Shown here in pieces: positions 57,745-64,000 of a stretch of 64,000 bases of DNA. The first letter of the stretch is position 1. Every line of letters starts with the position of its first letter. The stretch comes from Actinomadura madurae (GTDB lineage: Bacteria; Actinomycetota; Actinomycetes; Streptosporangiales; Streptosporangiaceae). The notes beneath the pieces are model-generated. The model saw only the letters and a program-made list of their open reading frames with translations. It was not told the origin of the DNA and ran no database searches. Position numbers and translations under genes: made by a program. The stretch lies in assembly GCF_900115095.1 (NCBI RefSeq), contig NZ_FOVH01000001.1, positions 744,001 through 808,000 of the forward strand, given 5' to 3'.

Positions 57745-59346
57745 GTGAGTCCACCACCCGTGTCCCAGCAGTCCCGTTCCGCTCGCACCGAAAGAACAGC
57801 CATGCGTCCCACCACCAATCCGGCTCGCCCGCTGAGCGGGCTCGCGGCGGTCCTCGGCATCGGACGGGACGAACGGGACGGATGGGAGCGGGTCCGGGCC
57901 ACCGGGATCACGCACGACTCCCGCGCGGTGCTGCCCGGCGACGTCTACGCGGCGCTGCCCGGCGCCCGCGCGCACGGCGCCCAGTTCGCCGCCCAGGCCG
58001 CCGGGGCGGGCGCGGTCGCGGTCCTCACCGACCCCGCCGGGCACGACCGGGCGGCGGCGGCGGGCCTGCCGGTCCTCGTGACGCCCGACGTCCGGGCGCG
58101 GCTCGGCGACGCGGCGTCCTGGGTGTACGGGGAGCCCGGGCGCGACATCACCCTCATCGGCGTCACCGGCACCAGCGGCAAGACCACCACGGTGTTCCTG
58201 CTGGACGCGGGCCTGCGCGCGGCGGGGATCGAGACCGGGCTGGTCGGCGGCGTGGAGATCCGGGTGGGCGGCGACCGGGTGCCGAGCGCGCTGACCACGC
58301 CGGAGGCCACCGACCTGCACGCGCTCCTGGCGATGATGCGCGAGCGCGGGGTCGGCGCCGCCGCGATGGAGGTCTCCAGCCACGCCCTCGTGCAGGGCCG
58401 GGTCGGCGGCGCCCGCTACGAGGTCGCGGTGTTCACCAACCTGTCCCAGGACCACCTGGACTACCACCCGACCATGCAGGACTACTTCCTCGCCAAGGCG
58501 CGGCTGTTCACCCCGGAGTACTCCCGCGTCGGCGTGATCAACCTGGACGACCACCACGGCCGCGAGCTGCTGGAGATCGCCACGGTCCCGGCGACGACGT
58601 TCTCGCCGTCCGGCGACCCGGCCGCCGACTGGCGGGCCGAGGACGTGCGCGTCGGCGCCGACGGCGGCGTGTTCCGCGTCGTCGGGCCCGGCGGCATCGA
58701 GGCCGACGGGGAGGTCCGGCTCGCCGGCCCGTTCAACGTCGCCAACGCGCTCGCCGCGATCGTGGCGCTGGTCGAGGCGGGCATCCCGCTGCAGGCCGCG
58801 GTCCGCGGGGTGGCGTCCCTGCCCGGCGTCCCCGGCCGGCTGGAGCGGGTCGACGAGGGCCAGGACTTCGTGACCCTGGTCGACTACTCGCACAAGCCGG
58901 GCGCGGTCGAGGCCGTGCTGAACGCGCTGCGGCCCGTCACCGAGGGCGACCTCGTCGTCGTGCTCGGCTGCGGCGGCGACCGCGACCGGGGCAAGCGGCC
59001 GCTGATGGGCGAGGCCGCCGCCCGGCTCGCCGACACCGCGTACTTCACCGACGACAACCCGAGGTCGGAGGATCCGCTCGGGATCCTCGCCGCTATGGTC
59101 GAGGGCGGGCTCAAGGTGCCGCAGCCCGAGCGCGCGCACATCGTCGTGGAGCCCGACCGCGCCGCCGCGATCGGCCTGGCCGTCGGCCGGGCCCGCCGCG
59201 GCGACGTCCTCGTCGTCGCGGGCAAGGGGCACGAGCAGGGCCAGAACGTGGCGGGCGAGGTGCATCCGTTCGACGACCGCGAGGTCGTCCGCGCGGCCCT
59301 CCGGCGCCGTACAGAGGGAACCAGAGGGGACGGGACGCAGGCGTGA
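57745..59346 (+). CDS. murE: UDP-MurNAc-tripeptide synthetase, meso-DAP adding
   Basis: This 533-residue cytoplasmic Mur ligase has ATP loop GVTGTSGKTTT with Lys146, the carbamylated-Lys region HYHPTMQDYFLAKARLF-like at DYHPTMQDYFLAKARLF, and DNPR at 437-440, which specifies meso-diaminopimelate. Motif HEQGQ near the end is normal. The GTG start gives a 19-residue lead-in. An ATG at 57802 with weak GAAAGA upstream is an alternative. The stop overlaps the murF GTG (GTGA). Confidence 0.94.
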   Translation: MSPPPVSQQSRSARTERTAMRPTTNPARPLSGLAAVLGIGRDERDGWERVRATGITHDSRAVLPGDVYAALPGARAHGAQFAAQAAGAGAVAVLTDPAGHDRAAAAGLPVLVTPDVRARLGDAASWVYGEPGRDITLIGVTGTSGKTTTVFLLDAGLRAAGIETGLVGGVEIRVGGDRVPSALTTPEATDLHALLAMMRERGVGAAAMEVSSHALVQGRVGGARYEVAVFTNLSQDHLDYHPTMQDYFLAKARLFTPEYSRVGVINLDDHHGRELLEIATVPATTFSPSGDPAADWRAEDVRVGADGGVFRVVGPGGIEADGEVRLAGPFNVANALAAIVALVEAGIPLQAAVRGVASLPGVPGRLERVDEGQDFVTLVDYSHKPGAVEAVLNALRPVTEGDLVVVLGCGGDRDRGKRPLMGEAAARLADTAYFTDDNPRSEDPLGILAAMVEGGLKVPQPERAHIVVEPDRAAAIGLAVGRARRGDVLVVAGKGHEQGQNVAGEVHPFDDREVVRAALRRRTEGTRGDGTQA

Positions 59347-60725
59347 TCCCACTTCCGCTGTCGACGATCGCGGAGATCACGGGAGGCACCGCGCACGGGC
59401 CTCCCGACGTGGTGGTGAGCGGTCCCGCGGTCATCGACTCCCGCGCGGTGGAGCCCGGGGCGCTGTTCGCGGCGCTGAAGGGCGAGCGCGCGGACGGGCA
59501 CGACTTCGCGTCCGGGGCGCTGGCGTCGGGGGCCGCGGCCGTGCTCGCGCAGCGCTCGGTGGACGGGCCGTGCGTGGTCGTCCCGGACGTCCAGGAGGCG
59601 CTCGGGCGGCTCGCCAGGGGCCTGCTGGAGCGGCTGCCGGACCTCACCGTCGTCGCCGTCACCGGCTCGGCCGGCAAGACCTCCACCAAGGACCTCATCG
59701 CGCAGGTCGTGAGCACCGCGGGCCCGACGGTCTACCCGCCCGGCTCGTTCAACAACGAGATCGGGCTGCCGCTCACCGTGCTGCGCGCCGGCGCCGAGAC
59801 CCGCCACCTCGTCCTGGAGATGGGCGCGCGCGGGATCGGGCACATCGCCTACCTGACCGGCATCGCCCGCCCGGACGTCGGCGTCGTGCTGAACGTCGGC
59901 ACCGCGCACGTCGGCGAGTTCGGCGGCAGGGAGAACATCGCCCGCGCCAAGGGCGAGATCGTGGAGGCGGTGCCGCCGGGCGGGACCGCCGTCCTCAACG
60001 CCGACGACCCGCTGGTCGCCGCGATGGCCGAGCGCACCGAGGGCGAGGTCGTCACCTTCGGCCGCTCCCCGGACGCCGTGATCCGCGCCGAGGCCGAGAC
60101 CCTCGACGAGCGGGGCCGCGCCCGGTTCACCCTCGTCACGCCGGAGGGGGCGGCGCCGGTCGCGCTGCGCCTGCACGGGGCGCACGCCGTCCCGAACGCG
60201 CTCGCCGCGGCCGCCGCCGCGCGCGCGGCCGGGCTCGCCCCGGACGCGGTCGCCGCGGCGCTGTCGGACGCCGTGCCGGTCAGCCGGTGGCGGATGGAGG
60301 TCACCGAGCGGGCCGACGGCGTGACCGTGGTGAACGACGCCTACAACGCCAACCCCGACTCGACCCGCGCCGCGCTCGACGTGCTCGCGCACATGGCCCG
60401 CGGGCGCCGCGCGTACGCGGTACTGGGGGAGATGGCCGAACTGGGTGACTCGTCCGTGGCGGAACATGCCAAGATCGGGCAGCATGTCGCGCGCAGCGGG
60501 ATCGCCGGACTCGTCGTCGTCGGCGCGAACGCGGCGGCGATGGCCGAAGGGGCCGGGCAGGTGGCGTCATGGACGGGAGAGTGCGTACAGGTGGATGACG
60601 TCGGCGCGGCGGTGACCGTGCTCAGGGAGCGGCTCGCGCCGCGGGACGTCGTGCTGGTGAAGGGCTCCCGCGTGGCCGGCCTGGAACGGGTGGCCGAGGC
60701 GATCCTCGCGGAGGACGGCCGATGA
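59343..60725 (+). CDS. murF: UDP-MurNAc-tripeptide--D-Ala-D-Ala ligase
   Basis: This 460-residue Mur ligase adds D-Ala-D-Ala. [14 protein letters not shown] is the ATP loop near 105-118, then [21 protein letters not shown], the LNADDP motif and [10 protein letters not shown] near 330. GTG start lies in the murE stop. The stop overlaps the mraY ATG. Confidence 0.95.
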   Translation: MIPLPLSTIAEITGGTAHGPPDVVVSGPAVIDSRAVEPGALFAALKGERADGHDFASGALASGAAAVLAQRSVDGPCVVVPDVQEALGRLARGLLERLPDLTVVAVTGSAGKTSTKDLIAQVVSTAGPTVYPPGSFNNEIGLPLTVLRAGAETRHLVLEMGARGIGHIAYLTGIARPDVGVVLNVGTAHVGEFGGRENIARAKGEIVEAVPPGGTAVLNADDPLVAAMAERTEGEVVTFGRSPDAVIRAEAETLDERGRARFTLVTPEGAAPVALRLHGAHAVPNALAAAAAARAAGLAPDAVAAALSDAVPVSRWRMEVTERADGVTVVNDAYNANPDSTRAALDVLAHMARGRRAYAVLGEMAELGDSSVAEHAKIGQHVARSGIAGLVVVGANAAAMAEGAGQVASWTGECVQVDDVGAAVTVLRERLAPRDVVLVKGSRVAGLERVAEAILAEDGR

Positions 60726-61780
60726 CCAACATCATCCTCGCCGCGGGGATCGCGCTGATCTTCGTGATGGTCGGCACGCCGGTGTGGATCCGGATCGTGA
60801 ACCGGCTGGGCTACGGCCAGATGATCCGTGACGAGGGTCCCGAGGCGCACCTGAACAAGCGCGGCACCCCCACGATGGGCGGGACGGTCTTCATCGTCGG
60901 CTCGCTGGTCGGCTACGCCGCGGCGCACCTGGTCACGGGCGAGGCGCCCACGATCTCGGGCATCCTGGTGCTGTTCCTGATGACCGGCCTCGGCCTGGTC
61001 GGGTTCGTGGACGACTACATCAAGGTGTTCAAGCAGCGCAGCCTCGGCCTGCGCAGCGGCGCCAAGATGATCGGCATCGTCCTCGTCGGCGTCGTGTTCG
61101 CCGTCGCGTCGCTGAACTTCCCCAACGGCTACGACATCACCCCCGCCGACCCCCACCTGTCCTTCCTGCGCGACTTCGGCCCCTCGATCGGCCCGTACCT
61201 GTTCGTGGTGTGGGCGCTGCTGCTCATCGCGGCCATGTCCAACGGCGTGAACCTCACCGACGGGCTGGACGGCCTCGCCGCGGGCCCGGCCGGCATGGTG
61301 CTGGCCGCCTACGTGATCATCGGCAACTGGCAGCTGCGCAACAGCTGCGCCGCCGCCCTCGCCCCCAACTGCTACAGCGTCCGCGACCCCCTCGACCTCG
61401 CGGTGGTCGCCGCGGCCGTGCTCGGCGGCGTGTTCGGGTTCCTGTGGTGGAACGCCCCGCCCGCGAAGATCTTCATGGGCGACACCGGCTCGCTCGCCCT
61501 CGGCGGCGTGCTGGTCGGCCTGGCCATCCTCACCCGCACCCAGTTCCTGCTCGCCATCCTGTGCGGGCTGATCGTGATGATCACGCTGTCGGTGATGATC
61601 CAGGTCGGCGGGTTCAAGCTGACCGGGAAACGGGTGTTCAAGATGGCCCCGCTGCAGCACCACTTCGAGCTGTCCGGCTGGGCCGAGACCACGATCGTCG
61701 TGCGCTTCTGGCTGATGTCGGCGCTGTTCACCGCGATGGGCATCGGCCTGTTCTACCTGGAATGGATGCCGAAGAAGTGA
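60722..61780 (+). CDS. mraY: Phospho-N-acetylmuramoyl-pentapeptide transferase
   Basis: This 352-residue, ten-helix membrane enzyme makes lipid I from UDP-MurNAc-pentapeptide and undecaprenyl phosphate. [19 protein letters not shown] (catalytic Asp pair), [12 protein letters not shown] and [12 protein letters not shown] are all present, with the HHFE segment ([10 protein letters not shown]) near the end. ATG in the murF stop. The final GTGA overlaps murD. Confidence 0.96.
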   Translation: MTNIILAAGIALIFVMVGTPVWIRIVNRLGYGQMIRDEGPEAHLNKRGTPTMGGTVFIVGSLVGYAAAHLVTGEAPTISGILVLFLMTGLGLVGFVDDYIKVFKQRSLGLRSGAKMIGIVLVGVVFAVASLNFPNGYDITPADPHLSFLRDFGPSIGPYLFVVWALLLIAAMSNGVNLTDGLDGLAAGPAGMVLAAYVIIGNWQLRNSCAAALAPNCYSVRDPLDLAVVAAAVLGGVFGFLWWNAPPAKIFMGDTGSLALGGVLVGLAILTRTQFLLAILCGLIVMITLSVMIQVGGFKLTGKRVFKMAPLQHHFELSGWAETTIVVRFWLMSALFTAMGIGLFYLEWMPKK

Positions 61781-63213
61781 GCGACCGCCCCTGGGACGGC
61801 CTGCCCGTGTGCGTGGCGGGGCTCGGCGTGTCCGGCCGCGCCGCCGCCCGCGCCCTCGCCGCGCGCGGCGCCCGCGTCACCGTCGTGGACGCCCGCGACG
61901 GCGAGGAGCAGCGCGGGCACGCCGCCGAGCTGGAGGCCCGCGGGGTCGCGGTCCGGCTCGGCGACGGCGAGAGCCTCCCGGCGGGCACCGGGCTCGTCGT
62001 GACGTCGCCGGGCTGGCGGCCGGACGTGCCGCTGCTCGCCGCGGCCGCCGAGGCGGGCGTCGAGATCATCGGCGAGGTGGAGCTGGCGTGGCGGCTGCGT
62101 CCCGAGGGCGCCGCGCCGTGGCTGGCCGTCACCGGCACCGACGGCAAGACCACCGCCGTCCGGATGCTGGCGTGCATGCTCACCGCCGCCGGCCACCGGG
62201 CGCTCGCCGTGGGCAACGTCGGCACGCCCATCGTGGAGGCCGTGGGCGAGGACCACGACGTGCTCGCGGTGGAGCTGTCGAGCTACCAGCTGCACTGGTC
62301 GGACTCGCTCGCCCCGCGGGCGGCGGCGGTGCTGAACATCGCGCCCGACCATCTCGACTGGCACGGCTCCATGGACGCCTACGTCGCGGCCAAGGCCAAG
62401 ATCTTCGCACCGGGCTGCGTGGCGGTGTACAACGCCGACGACGCCACGTCCGCCGCGCTCGCCGAGCGCGCGGGGGGCGTGCGCGGCCGGGCCGGGTTCA
62501 CCCTGGAGGTGCCGCGTCCCGGCGAGCTGGGCGTCGTCGAGGAGCTGCTCGTCGACCGGGCCTTCACCGGCGACCCCGCGCGGGAGGCCGCGGAGCTGGC
62601 CGCGCTCGCCGACGTCCGCCCGTTCGCGCCGCACAACGTCGCCAACGCGCTCGCCGCCGCCGCGCTGGCCCGCGCGTTCGGGGTGCCGCCCGAGGCCGTC
62701 CGCGCGGGCCTGCGGGCGTTCGTCCCCGACCCGCACCGCATCCAGCACGTCGCCGACGTCGCCGGCGTCGCCTACGTCAACGACTCCAAGGCCACCCAGC
62801 CGCACGCCGCCGCCGCGTCCCTCGCCGCCTACGAGCCGGTCGTGTGGATCGCCGGCGGCCTCCTCAAGGGGCTGGACGTCGACGACCTGGTGCGCTCGTG
62901 CGCCGGGCGGCTGCGCGGCGTGGTGCTGATGGGACGCGACCGGCACCGGATCGCCGAGGCACTCGCGCGACACGCGCCGGATGTCCCCGTGGTGGACGTC
63001 CCCGACACCGACACTGGGGCCATGGACCGCGTCGTCACCGAAGCCTCCGGCCTCGCCCGCCCCGGGGACACCGTGCTGCTCGCCCCCGTCGGGGCGTCCT
63101 TCGACATGTTCGCCAACTACCCGGCCCGCGGGGACGCCTTCATCGCCTCCGTCGAGCGCCTGGCCGAGGGCGCCCGCCCCGGCCGCGGGGACGACTCCCG
63201 GAACCCCCGGTAA
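61777..63213 (+). CDS. murD: UDP-MurNAc-L-alanine--D-glutamate ligase
   Basis: This 478-residue Mur ligase adds D-Glu. The N-terminal Rossmann [13 protein letters not shown] lies near 13-25, ATP loop [13 protein letters not shown] near 115-127, [19 protein letters not shown] and [10 protein letters not shown] near 330, with [13 protein letters not shown] near the C-terminus (Ala-Pro in place of the more usual SP-A). GTG start inside the mraY stop. An ATG five codons earlier overlaps mraY. Confidence 0.95.
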   Translation: MSDRPWDGLPVCVAGLGVSGRAAARALAARGARVTVVDARDGEEQRGHAAELEARGVAVRLGDGESLPAGTGLVVTSPGWRPDVPLLAAAAEAGVEIIGEVELAWRLRPEGAAPWLAVTGTDGKTTAVRMLACMLTAAGHRALAVGNVGTPIVEAVGEDHDVLAVELSSYQLHWSDSLAPRAAAVLNIAPDHLDWHGSMDAYVAAKAKIFAPGCVAVYNADDATSAALAERAGGVRGRAGFTLEVPRPGELGVVEELLVDRAFTGDPAREAAELAALADVRPFAPHNVANALAAAALARAFGVPPEAVRAGLRAFVPDPHRIQHVADVAGVAYVNDSKATQPHAAAASLAAYEPVVWIAGGLLKGLDVDDLVRSCAGRLRGVVLMGRDRHRIAEALARHAPDVPVVDVPDTDTGAMDRVVTEASGLARPGDTVLLAPVGASFDMFANYPARGDAFIASVERLAEGARPGRGDDSRNPR

Positions 63214-63214
63214 C

Positions 63215-64000
63215 GTGACCGCCGCGGCGGAGGAGGAGGGCGCGCGGCGCCCGGGGCCGCGCGAGCAGTTGGTCGCCGCCGTCGGGCTGCTCGACCGTCC
63301 CCTCACCTCCTACTACCTGGTGCTCGGCTGCTCGGTGATGCTGCTCGCGCTCGGCCTGACGATGGTGCTGTCGGCGTCCAGCGTGAAGCAGCTCCAGGCG
63401 ACGGGCTCGGCGTACACGCTGTTCCAGAAGCAGGCCATGTGGGTGGCGATCGGGCTGCCCGGCATGTGGGTGGCGTCCCGGCTGCCGGTCAAGACGTTCC
63501 GCGCGCTCGGCTACCCGCTGCTGCTGCTGTCGGTCGTCGCGCTGGCGCTGGTGCTGGTGCCCGGCCTCGGCCGCAGCGCGGGCGGCGCCACCCGCTGGGT
63601 CGACCTCGGCCCGGTGCAGATCCAGCCGTCCGAGCTGGCCAAGCTCGCCCTGGTGCTGTGGGGCGCCGACCTGCTGGCCCGCAAGGACCGGCTCGGCCAG
63701 CTCACCGAGTGGCGGCCGCTGCTGGTCCCGCTGATGCCGGGGGCGGGCGTGCTCGTCCTGCTGGTCATGCTGGGCAGCGACCTCGGCACCACGCTGGTCC
63801 TGCTCACGATCTTCCTGGCGCTGCTGTGGGTGGTCGGCGCGCCCGGACGGCTGTTCGTCGGCATCGCCGGCCTGGTGTGCCTGCTCGTGTCGATCCTCAT
63901 CGTCGTCGAGCCGTACCGGATGCAGCGGCTCACCGGGTTCCTCGACCCGTCCGGCAACCAGCTCACCACCAACTACCAGGGCACGCAGGGGCTGTACGCG
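63215..64000 (+). CDS. ftsW: Septal glycosyltransferase FtsW (3' end outside window)
   Basis: The frame starts with GTG 1 nt after the murD stop and stays open for all 262 codons to the window end. After a 30-residue charged start come SEDS-family helices: YYLVLGCSVMLLALGLTMVLSAS, then WVAIGLPGMWVA and LLLLSVVALALVLVPGLG. The signature RWVDLGPVQIQPSELAKLALVLW near 130-152 and EPYRMQRLTGFLDP near 230-243 follow. It polymerises septal glycan with FtsI. murG and ftsQ/ftsZ presumably follow outside. Confidence 0.94.
   Translation, partial: MTAAAEEEGARRPGPREQLVAAVGLLDRPLTSYYLVLGCSVMLLALGLTMVLSASSVKQLQATGSAYTLFQKQAMWVAIGLPGMWVASRLPVKTFRALGYPLLLLSVVALALVLVPGLGRSAGGATRWVDLGPVQIQPSELAKLALVLWGADLLARKDRLGQLTEWRPLLVPLMPGAGVLVLLVMLGSDLGTTLVLLTIFLALLWVVGAPGRLFVGIAGLVCLLVSILIVVEPYRMQRLTGFLDPSGNQLTTNYQGTQGLYA

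Noticed and set aside
55087..59352. A 1,421-codon open frame antisense to ftsL-ftsI-murE
   Set aside because: Low-complexity translation with no domain. The plus-strand genes are unmistakable.

Overview
The window is a very GC-rich, gene-dense chromosomal segment of a filamentous-type actinomycete. Evidence for this is heavy GTG start use, 1-4 nt start/stop overlaps (ATGA, GTGA), an F420/LLM oxidoreductase, DrrAB-type exporters, an ECF41-like sigma factor, DUF3040 and a mraZ-to-ftsW cluster. The MurE DNPR motif indicates meso-DAP peptidoglycan. A Thermomonosporaceae/Actinomadura-like host is my inference and was not tested by search. I see no rRNA, tRNA, CRISPR or intact insertion sequence.

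Layout. 1-7.8 kb: end of a xanthine-dehydrogenase-type molybdenum hydroxylase large subunit, a polysaccharide deacetylase, a CoxG-like protein, an FKBP and a hyuA-hyuB hydantoinase/oxoprolinase pair. 7.8-10.6 kb: a DrrAB-type exporter divergent from an ECF41-like sigma factor. 10.6-18.5 kb is accessory DNA. It holds PH-like membrane proteins, a phospholipase D/cardiolipin-synthase gene broken by an in-frame amber codon, a compact RiPP locus (37-residue precursor, YcaO, TfuA) and the debris of a divergent marR-MFS pair. 18.4-29.8 kb: a P-loop kinase, a MatB-like acyl-CoA ligase, a TetR/SDR divergon, an ABC exporter with a DesKR-like two-component system, a DapC-like aminotransferase, a carbamate kinase with a barbiturase/cyanuric-acid amidohydrolase family protein, and SseB. 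29.9-33.9 kb: a one-chain fused GlyRS and a DUF2332 protein. 33.9-37.1 kb: aroC-aroK-aroB-aroQ. 37.2-42.5 kb: an insert of TetR, thioesterase, enoyl-CoA hydratase, F420 oxidoreductase, membrane protein and Tat-exported amine oxidase. 42.7-47.5 kb: pepQ-efp-nusB, a methyltransferase, dinB and DUF3040. 47.9-52.7 kb: moxR-DUF58-transglutaminase operon on the minus strand. 53.0 kb to the end: mraZ-rsmH-ftsL-ftsI-murE-murF-mraY-murD-ftsW (cut by the window end).

How the parts work together. The dcw cluster builds lipid II precursors and the divisome. Its promoter carries four TGGGG-type boxes at an exact 10-bp period, expected for MraZ autoregulation. The aro genes make chorismate.

The strongest candidate for an undescribed system is the minus-strand operon at 13480-16256. 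Its tiny first gene has a near-perfect Shine-Dalgarno and encodes an acidic leader followed by a Cys-containing tail. It is followed immediately by YcaO and TfuA, the pair associated with peptide-backbone thioamidation. The locus is visibly less GC-rich than its surroundings and lies between two broken gene loci, which fits horizontal acquisition.

Other signals are a palindrome (ATGAC-N4-GTCAT) shared between a TetR/thioesterase promoter and the ABC/two-component operon 16 kb away, a duplicated terminator element, and recurrent -10-like hexamers 6-8 nt before start codons that suggest leaderless transcripts.
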